A DNA stretch of 64,000 nt, taken from Cafeteria roenbergensis (taxonomy: Eukaryota; Sar; Bigyra; Bicosoecida; Cafeteriaceae). Position 1 is the first letter of the stretch; each line of letters opens with the position of its first letter. Shown here piece after piece: positions 9,659 to 19,805 of this stretch. The DNA is taken from positions 62,001 through 126,000 of the forward strand of contig VLTN01000056.1 in the NCBI GenBank assembly GCA_008330645.1. The letters run 5' to 3'. A program made the translations under genes and the position numbers. The notes beneath the pieces were generated by a model. It worked only from the letters and a program-made list of their open reading frames with translations. It did no database searches and was not told the DNA's origin.

Positions 9659-10919
9659 ATGCTCGCTCGCGCAGCTTCTGTTGCGTCTCGCGCCGCGGCG
9701 GCCCAGGCCGCGCCAGCCATGGCCCGCGCCTTGACCATCGACGGTGAGAGCTCATTGGGCCGGCGCCGCCGGTTCTGCGCGCGCTCCTCGCCGGCCCCGG
9801 ATCGTGCCGATGCGGGCGCGTGACATTCCGGGGCGGGCCGCGCAGGGCCGTGGCGGTTGGCGTCGGGGGACCCCGAGCAGCTGGCTTTGCGCGCGTGTGT
9901 GTGTTCCGCGAGGTGCGGATTTGCGCCAGCCCCTCGCTCGCCCCAGCCCCAGTCCCCACCATCACCACCGTCACCCAAGGGGTGGTGACGGTGGTGGTGG
10001 TTGTGGTGGTGGTGCAAGGGGGGAGGACAGCGCAGCCGCGCCATTCGCACCGCTGTCGTTCAGTGCAGCGGCCCGAGCAGCAGACCCCGGGCCCCGACCC
10101 CCTGCGCGACTGCTGCTTGCGCCCTGCATGCGGTCCGCAGTGTCCAAGCTTGAGTACCTCAAGGTCGAGGTGACCCCGGAGAAGGTGGGCCTGATCACGC
10201 TGAACCGGCCCAAGGCGCTCAACGCCCTCTGCGAGGAGCTCATTGAGGAGCTGAACATGGTCACTCGCGACATGGACGAGGACGACGACGTCGGCGCCAT
10301 GGTCATCACCGGCAGCGACCGCGCCTTCGCCGCCGGCGCCGACATCAAGCAGATGAAGGATCGTCCCTTCAGCGAGGTGTCCGGCCGCAACATGTTCGCC
10401 CCGTGGGCGGAGCTGTCCCGCCGCCGCAAGCCCACCGTGGCGGCCGTCAACGGCTTCGCCCTCGGCGGCGGCTGCGAGCTCGCCATGATGTGTGACATGA
10501 TCATCGCCGGCGAAACCGCGCAGTTCGGTCAGCCGGAGATCCTCATCGGCACCATCCCGGGCTGCGGCGGCACCCAGCGCCTGGTGCGGTCTGTGGGCAA
10601 GAGCAAGGCCATGATGATGTGCCTGACTGGGGAGCGCGTGGGGGCTCAGGAGATGCTCACCGCGGGCCTGGTGGCCAAGGTGATGCCTGCGGAGGAGACC
10701 CTTCCCGAGGCGCTCCGCCTGGCCGGCAAGATGGCCTCTCTCTCCCGCCCCATCGTGGCAGCGTGCAAGGAGGCCGTCAACGCCGCCTACGAGACCACCC
10801 TCGACCAGGGCGTGCTCTTCGAGCGCCGCCTCTTCCACGCCACCTTCGCCACCGAGGACCAGAAGGAGGGCATGAGCGCCTTCTCTGAGAAGCGCGCCCC
10901 CGAGTGGCGCCACCGCTGA
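9659..10919 (+). CDS. ECHS1: Mitochondrial short-chain enoyl-CoA hydratase, two exons
   Basis: Crotonase-family enzyme that hydrates trans-2-enoyl-CoA in mitochondrial beta-oxidation and branched-chain amino acid breakdown. Exon 1 is 9659-9743 and exon 2 is 10141-10919; donor GTGAGA, acceptor CGCAG; 287 aa, the usual length. Exon 1 encodes an Arg/Ala/Ser-rich, acid-free leader (MLARAASVASRAAAAQ), a typical mitochondrial targeting peptide. The mature part is very similar to animal ECHS1: VGLITLNRPKALNALCEEL, the oxyanion-hole segment DRAFAAGADIKQMK, GFALGGGCELAMMCD (first catalytic Glu) and PEILIGTIPGCGGTQRLVR (second catalytic Glu). The intron contains a strong 18-bp hairpin. The stop codon lies in the first of three tandem repeats. 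Confidence 0.97.
9958..10001 (+). repeat. 18-bp stem, 8-nt loop hairpin inside the ECHS1 intron
   Basis: Positions 9958-9975 are complementary to 9984-10001, with 13 perfect inner pairs (CACCACCGTCACC against GGTGACGGTGGTG), one T-G wobble and four more pairs. The loop is 9976-9983. The stem would form in the unspliced ECHS1 transcript. Confidence 0.85.
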
Positions 10920-10965
10920 GTGCGTTGCCTGCCGCTGAGTGCGTGCCACCGCTGAGTGCGTTGGC
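10913..10965 (+). repeat. Three tandem copies spanning the ECHS1 stop codon
   Basis: CCGCTGAGTGCGT occurs at 10913, 10932 and 10949. The TGA within the first copy is the ECHS1 stop codon; the two further copies lie in the 3' UTR. Confidence 0.85.
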
Positions 10966-11282
10966 TGCCGGTCCGCCCGTCTGTAGCGGCGCGCGCAGCG
11001 GGCGCGGTCCAACACAGGCGCGCCACTCGTCGCCTGCCGCAGTCGCCGCTGAGCGTTGGCGCGGCGCCAGCACCCGCGGCAGCAGCAGCGACGCAATTCA
11101 GCAGCAGCGGGCGAGGCATCGGCCGACTCGTTTGTCTGAGCAACACTCGAACGCAAGCACTCTATACGCACACAGCGGGAGCGCGCGCGCGCACGCGCGC
11201 ATGCGCGCGCGGCGCCAGCGGGCTTCGCCGCCAGGCACGGGGCCAGGGGGGCGGCGCCCCTGCGGCGAGGCGGGTTGGCGCG
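10966..11282. other. Convergent gap with 31-bp CG-rich alternating tract
   Basis: No gene is seen between ECHS1 and the next minus-strand stop at 11283. Positions 11181-11211 are a strictly alternating purine-pyrimidine tract, mainly GC dinucleotides with one CA and one AT step, and partly self-complementary (GCGCGCATGCGCGC). Confidence 0.7.
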
Positions 11283-11900
11283 TCACTCTGTCCGGTCGAT
11301 GTTGCCAGCGGCGGCGCCCAGCAGCAGCCCCGAGTAGGCCAGGTGGAGCGGCATGGCCACAGCCATGACGGCCTTCTGGTAGGGCATATCGCCCGTTGCG
11401 ATGGCGGAGCCGAACTCGAGGCACGTCTTGGGCTTGCCGTCGTCGTCCTTGCCGTGCACCACGCGCATCCAAGTCGCGCCGGTCGCGGGAGAGTGCTCCT
11501 CCGCCCAGGTGGCCAGCAGCTCCGAATCGGTGCGCTCCTTCGCGGTCCAAATGGCAAACTCGTTCACGCGGCTGTAGGCGAAGTCCTTGGCCAGGCTGTC
11601 AGTGGTTGCAACCGGAAGCACCAGTCGCTCGAGCTTGAAGAGCCAGCTCGTGAAAAACGCGTGCACGAAGCGCTCGATAGGAACATGCCCGGGCACATCG
11701 AGCCTGAAACAGTCGCCCTTGCCCTTGAATCCGGACTCCGGGACCTCGACCGCTTGGGCGAGAAGGGTGTCCTTGGCGGGGCCGGTCTTGACCAGCCGCA
11801 CGTGCCGCGCAGAGTACGCCGCGTAGCTGAGCACAGTCACCCCCGTGGCGGCCGTCGCCGCAGCGAAACGGCCAACAGCGCTCATTGCCTTTGCGGGCAT
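11283..11900 (-). CDS. Small membrane protein, uncharacterised
   Basis: A 205-aa protein read from the ATG at 11900; an alternative start is the Met five codons later (MSAVGR). An Ala/Gly-rich hydrophobic segment at residues ~8-30 could be a membrane anchor or organelle leader. A second hydrophobic stretch lies near the C-terminus (AVMAVAMPLHLAYSGLLL). The core blocks CFRLDVPGHVPIERFVHAFF, LFKLERLVL, NEFAIWTAKERTDSELL, WMRVVHG and LEFGSAIATGDM look like a folded, conserved domain and recall an uncharacterised bacterial family with the pattern FYT..FKLERLIL...FGSAI. That resemblance is from memory and is weak evidence. No catalytic motif is recognised. It is head-to-head with the SLC49-like transporter across 214 bp. 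Confidence 0.6.
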   Translation of the reverse strand: MPAKAMSAVGRFAAATAATGVTVLSYAAYSARHVRLVKTGPAKDTLLAQAVEVPESGFKGKGDCFRLDVPGHVPIERFVHAFFTSWLFKLERLVLPVATTDSLAKDFAYSRVNEFAIWTAKERTDSELLATWAEEHSPATGATWMRVVHGKDDDGKPKTCLEFGSAIATGDMPYQKAVMAVAMPLHLAYSGLLLGAAAGNIDRTE

Positions 11901-12114
11901 CGCGGCCTGCGAGAAGCCGGGCCTCGGCGTCGATGCAGGGAGTGTGCCAGCAGTTTCCGCCGTTTTCGGGCGGGAAAGCAGCTATTTGCGGCCACGCAAA
12001 CAGCGACCACCAGGCAGCGCGAGATCCCCGCAGGCCCGCGCGTGCCAGGCCACGCGCGCAGCGGCGAGTCGCGAGCCCGGAGCCAGGCGGAGCGCCCGGC
12101 GCGTCACACCCGGA
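11901..12114. promoter_or_regulatory. Head-to-head intergenic region, small membrane protein / SLC49-like transporter
   Basis: The 214 bp between divergent start codons is a probable shared promoter. Nothing specific is recognised in it. Confidence 0.4.
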
Positions 12115-13827
12115 ATGGCTGCCGCGGCCGACACTGACAAGCCGCAGGCGCCCGTGGTGTACGCGCGGCGCTGGGCAGTGGTTGCCGTCTTTTGCCTGCT
12201 CAACTCCACCAATGCGGCGCTGTGGGTCACCTACGCGGCCATTTCCACGCGTGAGCAGCGGGCGGGTGGCACTGCGTAGACCGGGCTGCCGGGCTCAGCC
12301 GCGGTCCGCCCGGGAGTCGTCGTCGGCGCCCAAGTTGCCGCTCTTCAACTCGTGCCCTTGCGCATCGCAGCTGCCGGCGATCTCTTCCAGGTGGACGCGG
12401 GACTGATCAACGCCCTGTCGCTCACGTACATGTTTGCGTACCTTCCGGGAACGCTCCTCGCGGCGTGGAGCCTGGACCGCCTGGGGCTGCGGGCCACCAT
12501 GGCCGTTGCGGGGGCTGGCAACCTGGTTTGCGGCATGGTCCGGGCGCTCGCGGTGCTGCTTCTGCCGGGGTCGCCCATGGTCGCGTGGGGCATCACGCTG
12601 GCCGGGCAGTGCGTGGGCGCGCTCGTGCAGCCCGCCTTCACCAACGCGCCGGCCAAGATCGCGGGCGTGTGGTTCCCCAAGCAGGAGCGGGACCTAGCCA
12701 CGGTGCTCGCTGCGATGAGCAACCCGCTGGGCAACGCCATCGGAATGTTCCTGCCCACGCTCATGGTGTCCTCCGCGAACGCGGGCGACATGGGCGCGAT
12801 GCTCTGGACCGAGGCCGGCGCCGCCGCGCTGGGTGCAGTCCTCACCCTCCTCGTCATCCGTGACGCCCCGCCGACGCCCGCATCGCTCTCCTCTGGCGCC
12901 AGGTCCGCGCTCCGCGCCCAGAGCGTGCGCCGCGCAGCAACGGGCAAGGGCGGCTACTTCGACGACGAGGACGACAGCGGCCACTCCCGCGAAACCGCCA
13001 GCGCCCCGCCAGACCTGGCGCCGGCCGCGCTGGCCGCCGGCGCGTTGCGTGGCCCCGGCGACTGCCCAGCCGCCGCGGATTCGCACGGGGCCACCACGGG
13101 CCTCGTGGGCGCGGCGCGGGCCGACGCCGAGGAGGGCGGCGAGGAGGGGGGCGGCGACACGCTGTCTCGGATGTGGGTGGAGTGCCGCGTTCTGCTCTCA
13201 GACCCGCCGTTCCGGCTCCTGCTAGTGGCCTTCTCGCTGGGGCTGGGGCTGTTTAACGCCTTCGTGACGCTCGTGGCTCAGATCGTCGAGCCGTGCGGTT
13301 ACAACAGCGACGACGCAGGCATCTTCGGTGGGGCCCTCATCGGGGCTGGCCTGCTGGGCGCGGGCGTGGCGGGGGCGGCTCTCGAGGCCACGCGGGCGTA
13401 CACAGCGGCGCTGCGCATCGGTTTTGTCCTGTGCACGGCCACAATCCTCGGACTGGTGGCGAGCCTGCAGCGCGACAGCTTCGGGCTGCTGGTCGGCACG
13501 TTCGCCGGCGCGGGGCTGACAATCCTTCCGCTCTTGCCCGTGACGCTTGAGTCGGCGGTGGAGCACTCGTTCCCCATCGTGGAAGAGTCCGCAAGCGCGC
13601 TTTTGCTGCTTGGCGGGCAGATCACGGGCATCGTCTTCGTCTTCGTCATGCCGCTGCTGATTCCCAACGACTGCAGCACAGTCCTCACGCCCTTTGCGGC
13701 GCTTGTGGCTGCGGTTTTGATCGTGGCAACCGCTCTGATCCTGTGCTTTCGGGTGCAGCCGCGGCGCACCAAGGCGGAGACCAACGCCGCGGCCTCCCCG
13801 CTGCTTGCCGCGCCGGCAGATGCGTGA
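12115..13827 (+). CDS. FLVCR/SLC49-like major facilitator, two exons
   Basis: A 530-aa major facilitator protein with about 12 membrane helices. Exon 1 is 12115-12250 and exon 2 is 12371-13827; donor GTGAGC, acceptor CGCAG. Exon 1 supplies TM1 (WAVVAVFCLLNSTNAALW). Exon 2 opens at FQVDAGLINALSLTYMFAYL, followed by the MFS motif-A remnant DRLGLRATM. Similarity to FLVCR1/2 (animal heme, choline or ethanolamine carriers) is clearest in PAKIAGVWFPKQE and in LLPVTLESAVEHSFPIVEES, which parallels LPLGFEFAVELTYPESEG. A ~100-residue acidic, low-complexity loop separates TM6 and TM7. The substrate in this organism is unknown. The exact acceptor has some uncertainty because the protein is variable there. 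Confidence 0.82.
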
Positions 13828-14189
13828 TCGCCCCTCAACCCGGTCGAGGGGGTTTCTGCATGCCTCACGCCCCGCAGTGCACGTCCATGCTCCTCCCCCC
13901 CCCGCCCTGGGTGCCCCCTGGCAAGTCGAGCAGCTGGCCGCCGCCCCCCCCTCACCGTCGCAGCTGCTGCAAGACCATGAATGCGCGCTGCGACCGCGAC
14001 CCGCGCTGGAGCAGCGAGGGCAGCGACGACGAGGCCGATACGGCTCAGCCCCCCCCTCCAAATACGAGCGCTTGTACGCGTTGGTGTGTGTGTGTGTGTG
14101 TGTGTGTGCGTGCGTGGCAGAGCGCGAGCAAGCGGCGCGTCTGAGCGGCATCGCGCAGCGCCGCACAAAGCACGTGCGCTCGCGGCCGC
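13828..14189. other. Convergent gap with 33-bp GT tract
   Basis: No gene is seen. Positions 14084-14116 are strictly alternating GT, ending in GCGTGCGTG, midway between the transporter stop (13827) and the methyltransferase-like stop (14190). Confidence 0.7.
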
Positions 14190-15944
14190 TCACTTGCGAA
14201 GCAGCCACGACGGGTATCCGTCAAGCCCCGAGGTGACCGTGACGTCGCGGTCGACCTGGCGCGCAAAGTCCTCCACCGCCCCGCGCACTGCCCGCATGTC
14301 GGCGCGCACGGTGCCATCGGGCTGGACCTCCCACTGGTTGCCGTCGTCTCGAGTGCCGGCATCCAGGAAGTCGTGTCCGGAGAAGACGGCGCCGGGCCGG
14401 AGGGTGGGCCACCAGGACGTGAGGTCCTCCGTGACGGACGTGTAGTCGTGGCGCGCGTCGAGGTACACGAAGTCGAGAGTGCCGTTGCCGGCCTGGCTGC
14501 CCGCCTGGGTGCTGAAGGCGCGCCACGCCTTGCACCGGACGCCGTGCTGCTCTGTGGCCAGGAGGGCCAGCAGCATCACGCTGTCCATGCGCTCCTGTGA
14601 GCCGGCCAGGATGTCTTCGTAGTGCGCGTCGCCCTGGTCAGTCCAGGGGTCCACCATCACGAGCAGCCAGGCGGACGGCCAGCGGGCCAGCAGTGTCTGG
14701 GCGTTGGCCCCTGTGTACGACCCCACCTCCAGCCCGACTCGGAGGCACCCCTCCTCCTCGAGAGCGGCGCCGATGGAAGGCCGGCTGCGCATCGGGGCGA
14801 TGGGGCGGGGCGGCTTCGCCTCGCCCCACGGCAGGGCCGCGCCGGCGCACTCTGCGGGCGCCGGCGCGAGGCCCATTTCCTGCCGGAGGCTATTCTCCAG
14901 GGCAAAGTAGGAGGCCCTGCCGGCTGATAGCTCAGCGACCAGGGCGGGCGCGCTCACGTCAGCGCACGACCCGGCATGCAGGCCTTGAGCGTGGAGCACT
15001 GCGGCGCAGGCTTGGTTCACAACCGCAGTGGCCACTCGCGTCCTTGCGAGAGCCAGCTTGTGGCCGTCAGAAGCCGCCACGCCGGCCGCAGTGGGGGGGA
15101 TCCGCTTGGCACGCTCGAGGATGCCTCCGCTGGTCTCGACGTTGACGAACCTGGCGAGGTTGTGCTCGCCAAGGGCTGGTGACCACGCCAGGGTCGGGAC
15201 TGCGTGGACGAGCAGCACGCGCCTGACGGTGGAGAACTTCTTGGCGTAGCCGTCGGATCCCATTGCGAAGACTGTGGTCGCTGGCGTCATTTCCAGGCCC
15301 CACAGCGACCTGGCCTCGTCCAGCGTCCTTGCGGCCAGAGCTATGATCAGAGAGAAGTCCACAAAGCCGCTCTTTCGCGAGATGGAGGGCACCAGCCACA
15401 CGCCCTGGGGCAGCAGCTTGGGCGCGAGGGAGCGCGAGCGCCACACGTGGCTGGACTGAGTGGGGTCGAGCGGGTGCGCCAGCTTGCTCCCCCCCGCGGC
15501 AAGCGCTGCCTCCAGGTGCTCCAGTCGCGTCACGCCGCCAGGAAGCGGCACAACTTCGTAGTCGCGGCCATCGTCGCGGCTCAGGAAGGCGATGGTGACC
15601 TGCCTGCCCAGGGCGCGAGGGGTGGCCCCGTCAGCTTCAGACGATCCAATAGACACCGCAGCAATGACAAGCGGGGCATCGGCCGCCAGCTCGTGGCGCG
15701 CCATGAGCAAGGCGTCGGTCTGCCAGTGCACGCGATCGTCTACGCGTTCGGGAAGGGTGCTCCTGACATCCAATCTGTCTCCTAGCTCCCGCCAGCGCTC
15801 AGCCACGCGGGACAGGGACTCCCGTGAGGCCGATGGCAGCGAATCGGCCACTCGCGATATGGACGCGTTGGCGCGGGACATAGCGACGAGGGCGAACGCC
15901 AGCCCGGCGAGCGCAGCCGCGCGACTGCCGCCACGCGCGCGCAT
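14190..15944 (-). CDS. Secreted or lumenal protein with a C-terminal methyltransferase domain
   Basis: A 584-aa protein. The ATG at 15944 is preferred over the upstream in-frame Met at 16094 because it starts a clear signal peptide or anchor (R-rich start, AALAGLAFALVAMSRANA). Residues ~30-390 form an N-terminal region of unknown family (for example LIIALAARTLDEARSLW, LLVHAVPTLAWSPALGEHNL). Residues ~395-575 resemble class I SAM-dependent methyltransferases of the Methyltransf_24 type: motif I LEVGSYTGANAQTLL, acidic loop MVDPWTD, LDFVYLDARHDYTSV, LRPGAVFSGHDFLD. In that family the D-A-R-H-D-Y segment follows the strand ending in aspartate. The substrate is unknown; a role in glycan or extracellular modification is inferred from the leader only. 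Confidence 0.72.
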   Translation of the reverse strand: MRARGGSRAAALAGLAFALVAMSRANASISRVADSLPSASRESLSRVAERWRELGDRLDVRSTLPERVDDRVHWQTDALLMARHELAADAPLVIAAVSIGSSEADGATPRALGRQVTIAFLSRDDGRDYEVVPLPGGVTRLEHLEAALAAGGSKLAHPLDPTQSSHVWRSRSLAPKLLPQGVWLVPSISRKSGFVDFSLIIALAARTLDEARSLWGLEMTPATTVFAMGSDGYAKKFSTVRRVLLVHAVPTLAWSPALGEHNLARFVNVETSGGILERAKRIPPTAAGVAASDGHKLALARTRVATAVVNQACAAVLHAQGLHAGSCADVSAPALVAELSAGRASYFALENSLRQEMGLAPAPAECAGAALPWGEAKPPRPIAPMRSRPSIGAALEEEGCLRVGLEVGSYTGANAQTLLARWPSAWLLVMVDPWTDQGDAHYEDILAGSQERMDSVMLLALLATEQHGVRCKAWRAFSTQAGSQAGNGTLDFVYLDARHDYTSVTEDLTSWWPTLRPGAVFSGHDFLDAGTRDDGNQWEVQPDGTVRADMRAVRGAVEDFARQVDRDVTVTSGLDGYPSWLLRK

Positions 15945-16357
15945 GATGCGACGTCTGCTGCGCCACGGAGAGGCTTGGCGGCAGCAAGGCGGCCCCCGGG
16001 AGCGCTGCTTGTGGCTGTCGCGTTCGTGCTGCAGTGTTTCGGCTCTGCTTCCCGCTCGCTCGAGGTTGCGCTTGCGCGGAGCTGTGCAAACCAACGCGTG
16101 TGCGCCCGCAAAGTGACGAGAGACGCGTGGCAGTCTGCAATGTGCACTTGAGCGGGCTGGCGCGCAAGATCATCGCACGTGGACGGGACTGGGCTGGTCC
16201 AGGCTGCGGTGGCGTTCGTGCACCGCGACCAACCATTGCACTCTCGGAGCTTGCCCTGACAGACCCAGGTGGAAGCGTGAACGGTCGAGCTGGTCCTACG
16301 CAACGAGATGCGGTGGCGCGCGCGCCACCGATCCGCGTCGCATGTGAGGGCACATCG
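15945..16357 (-). other. Intergenic between two minus-strand genes
   Basis: Contains the 5' flank of the methyltransferase-like gene and the 3' flank of BCNT. The methyltransferase frame stays open upstream to 16094 but is low-complexity and is not included. No other gene or element is recognised. Confidence 0.5.
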
Positions 16358-17776
16358 TCACTGCTTCGCTTGGCTCGACGCCGCTGCCGCCCCCATTCGT
16401 CGCTCGAACTCCTTGTTCGACCGCCGTTTTCGAACCTCGCTCGCAGCGTCGCGGATGTGCCGAGCCGACGCTGCTTGCGCGCCTGACGCCTGCTCCAGGA
16501 ACGCCTGCCGCGCCACGAACCCGTCCTTTGCAAACCGCTCCACGTCGTCGGCAAAGCCCTCTTTCCGCTTCTTTGCGTCCCAGTCCGCGGACGAGGCTTC
16601 GAGCGTGTTGAGCGTGCGTCCGCCCTCCAGCTCCGCCGCCGCTGCGTCAAGCCCCGCCACCGCGCCGCCGCCGCCAGCTGCCCCCTCACGACCTGTCTCC
16701 TTCGCGGCAGCGGACGAATCGGCCCGCACCTCGATCACTCGCGTCTCCCCGGCAAACGTCACTGTTTGCTTCACCAACGCGGCAGCGCTTGCGTTGGCAC
16801 GGAGGGCCGCCGAAGCTGCTGCCTGGCTTTCGGCCGAGGGAGCCCCGCGCCGCCTCCTCCTGCGGGCGGCGGCGGGGGGCCCTGGGGCCGGTGCGCTGCT
16901 CGAGGGGGCGGGAAGGCCGTCCCAGGGCAGTGGGCCGTCGTCGCCCGACGAGACCCCCGCTGCTGCAGGCTGCGGCGGCGCATTGGCGGACGAAGACGAG
17001 GAGGAGGAGGAGGAGGAGGAGGACGACCACTGGACGGCGGCTTGGGCGCCGCTTGCGCTGCACGCCCTGAGACGGGAGGCCTCGGCGAGGAGGCCAGTCG
17101 TTCGAGGGCAGCCTCGCAGCGGCAGGGCGGGCGGGGAGAGAGCAGGCGGGGAAGCTACCCGCCTGCCGGCGACGCTGCCCAGCCTGGCCGCGGCGAACCC
17201 TTCCAAGCGCCGAGCGGACGCGCCCGGGCGGGCCGCGGTCAGCGCGAGCAGCGCGCGATCTGACGCTGCGGACGACCTCGCCTGCTCGCCGGTTCCGGCG
17301 CCAGCCTCGAGCGTGGCACCCGGCACGGCTTTCGGCTCGCCGGTGGCGCGAGGCCGTTTCAGCGCTCGCCTGGCGAGGCCGAGCCTGGCGGCCGCAGCCC
17401 CGCGCACAGCACCACCCGGTCCCCGAGAGCGCCGAGTCATTTGCCAGCGAGACGCAAGTCGGTCACGGGCGCCGCTGTTCCCCCCAGCCGACGGGCGGAC
17501 GCTGCGGAGCGCCGCGTTCAGCGACGCTGCATCCACAACCTCAGGGGCACCCGTGCCGCCGTTCATTGCGTCCCACTCCGCATCCAGGGCCTCGACGCGC
17601 GAGCGAACGTCCTTCGCAAGCATCGCCTCGCGCGCGGCTGAGGCCACGAGGTCGGCATCAAGCTGCTCGTCGTCGTCGTCCAGGTCCGCGTCTGGGGCCG
17701 CTGCCTCCGCCCCCGGATCGTAGTCCTCGTCGTCTGCGGAAATGTAGCCTGTGTCCACATCGTCAATCGTTGCCAT
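16358..17776 (-). CDS. CFDP1: BCNT/CFDP1 (Swc5-type) chromatin-remodelling subunit
   Basis: BCNT-domain proteins include yeast Swc5, a subunit of the SWR1 complex that deposits histone H2A.Z. The start at 17776 opens MATIDDVDTGYISADDEDYD, an acidic N-terminus like that of CFDP1 (residues ~10-45 are Asp/Glu-rich). The conserved BCNT-C region lies at about residues 385-462: TLNTLEASSADWDAKK, then FADDVERFAKDGFVARQAFLE, matching the LEKSKMDW...K.GYIERKAFL core. Upstream, VKQTVTFAGETRVIEV matches the short FAGE motif of the family. The middle (~150-340) is Ser/Ala/Pro-rich and includes a serine run coded by a (TCC)n microsatellite near 16996-17028. The 472-aa length exceeds most homologues because of this filler. 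Head-to-head with SAC3. Confidence 0.87.
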   Translation of the reverse strand: MATIDDVDTGYISADDEDYDPGAEAAAPDADLDDDDEQLDADLVASAAREAMLAKDVRSRVEALDAEWDAMNGGTGAPEVVDAASLNAALRSVRPSAGGNSGARDRLASRWQMTRRSRGPGGAVRGAAAARLGLARRALKRPRATGEPKAVPGATLEAGAGTGEQARSSAASDRALLALTAARPGASARRLEGFAAARLGSVAGRRVASPPALSPPALPLRGCPRTTGLLAEASRLRACSASGAQAAVQWSSSSSSSSSSSSSANAPPQPAAAGVSSGDDGPLPWDGLPAPSSSAPAPGPPAAARRRRRRGAPSAESQAAASAALRANASAAALVKQTVTFAGETRVIEVRADSSAAAKETGREGAAGGGGAVAGLDAAAAELEGGRTLNTLEASSADWDAKKRKEGFADDVERFAKDGFVARQAFLEQASGAQAASARHIRDAASEVRKRRSNKEFERRMGAAAASSQAKQ

Positions 17777-18074
17777 CCTCCAGGCACTGTGCGCTGGGCT
17801 CGGGCGAGCCGATGGTGCCGGCCGCCAAGGCAGAGCCAGCTTGCGGCCGCGACGACTGGCGCTGCCCGCCGGCGGGCGCGCGCCCGAAGCGGCACATACC
17901 GCACCTCGCCTGAGGTGCGTTCGGTGCGCCCCCCGCCAGCGCATGGAGATTCAGTTTGCTCGCTGGCTTCTGGCAGTTCTGTTGCTGGTGGCGGGCCTCG
18001 TTGTCCCTGCAGTTTGGCTCGTGCGCAAAAGCGGTGCTTTCGGTCCCACGCGGCGCACCGAGTAGGCTTTTGCA
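17777..18074. promoter_or_regulatory. Head-to-head intergenic region BCNT / SAC3
   Basis: The 298 bp between two nuclear-function genes is a probable bidirectional promoter. It is slightly less GC-rich than the flanking genes near 17940-18070. No TATA-like box is visible. Confidence 0.45.
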
Positions 18075-19766
18075 ATGCACTCCAGCGCGGGATTCTTCGG
18101 GCTTCCCGGAGCCGCCTCTTTTGCCGGAGGCGCCGCCACAGGGGGCAAGCCCAAGCCAGGCAAGCGTCCGGGAGGCAAGGCGTCTGGAAGCTCGTCTGGA
18201 GCACCAGCCGCTGCCGTCCCGGGTCGCTCCAGAGGGAGAGGCCGCGGGCGGGCTTCGGGTAGCTCCGGGGGACGGAGTGGCGATGGGAGTGGCCGGGGAA
18301 GAGGCCGAGGGGGCGGCCGCGGAAGTGCCAGCTCTGGCGTCGCCTCGCAAGCCTTTGGAGCGCCCGCAGGCGGCTTTGGCTCCGGGTTTGCCCCCGGGTT
18401 TGGGTCTTCCGGTGCAAACTTCAGTGGAGGCAGTGGGTTCGGGAGTGGCGGAGGCTTCGGCGGTGGGGGCTTCAGCGGCGGAGGCTCCAGCGGCGGCGGC
18501 GGCGGAGGCGGCGGCGGATCAGGATGGACTGATGCTGGCCGAGGACGGGGACGAGGCCGTGGCCGTGGGCGGGGCCGCGGCAGTCAGCAGCAGCAACAAA
18601 ACCACCATCACCACCATCAGCAGCAGCAGCAGCAGCAGCAACGGCCGTCAAAACAGCAGGCAAAGGGCAGCCGTGGTCGCGGCCGTGGCGCCAGCGGCAG
18701 CTCCGGTGGGGGAAGGGGATCTTCCACACAAGGCTCCAGCGGGAGCGGCAGGGGGGGCGGTGGCTTTGGCGCGTCCGCCAGCGGGTCCAGCGGCGCGGCG
18801 TTCGCCTCGCCCGGGCTCGGACCTGCTCCCGGGTTCGGCGCAGCGCCTGGATTCGGGGCCGTACAGGGCTTCGGTTCGGCGCCCGGGTTCGGCACTGCGG
18901 CCGGCTTGCCCACGTTTGGCAGCCAGGCTGGTCCAGCCGGCTTTGGCGCCGCGCCTGGGTTTGGTGGCTCAGGCGGCTTTGGCGCCGCGCCCTCCCAGAC
19001 GTCGCCTCCTCTGAGCAAGAAGGCGGAACAACGAAGGCAGCAGGCGGAGTTGCGGAAGCAGCAGCAGCTGCAGCGAAAGCAGCAGCAAAAGCAGAAGCAG
19101 CAGGTTCAGAAGCAGCAGAAGCAGCAGAAGCAGCAGGGGTCATCGGGTGCCGGCTTTCCGAACAGTGGCGGGTTCGGCGCCAGCACGGGTTCTGCGGCAG
19201 CAGTTGCCTTTACAGCTGGGGGCGGCTTCGGCGGGTTCGGAGGCGGTGGCAGCGGCAGCGGGTTCGGAGGTGGTGGCAGCGGCAGCGGCAGCGGGTTCGG
19301 AGGCGGCGGCGTCGGCAGCGGCAGCGGGTTCGGAGGCGGCGGCAGCGGCAGCGGGTTCGGAGGCGGCGGCAGCGGCAGCGGGTTCGGAGGCGGCGGCAGC
19401 GGCAGCGGGTTCGGAGGCGGCGGCAGCGGCAGCGCGGGTGGCGGAGGCCCCACGAGCGCTGGCGGGAGCAGCGGCTCCACCGGAGGCTTGGTTGGTGGCC
19501 CGTCCATGGCTGCGGCTCACTGGCAGCGCAGGAGCGACGCTGCGCCACCGGCATCCAGCTGGCAAAACCCCATCCCGTCAGGGACGCACCAGCCGCATTC
19601 GCGGGGCGAGCAGGCGGCCGGCGACGGCGGGCGGGCAGAGGGAAAGCGACGCGAAGGCGGGGGCGCGAGCCGCGGCGGCAGCAGCGGAGACGCGAGGGGC
19701 GACCGCGGCGCTCGCAGTGGCCGGGGCAGTGGTGGTGGCGCCCATGACGGTGGAGCCCGCAGCCCA

Positions 19767-19805
<39 letters not shown>

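Noticed and set aside
19225-19436. Possible transposon or satellite insertion in SAC3
   Set aside because: The repeat stays in frame and encodes FG units continuous with the surrounding FG-rich region, so it is an internal minisatellite.
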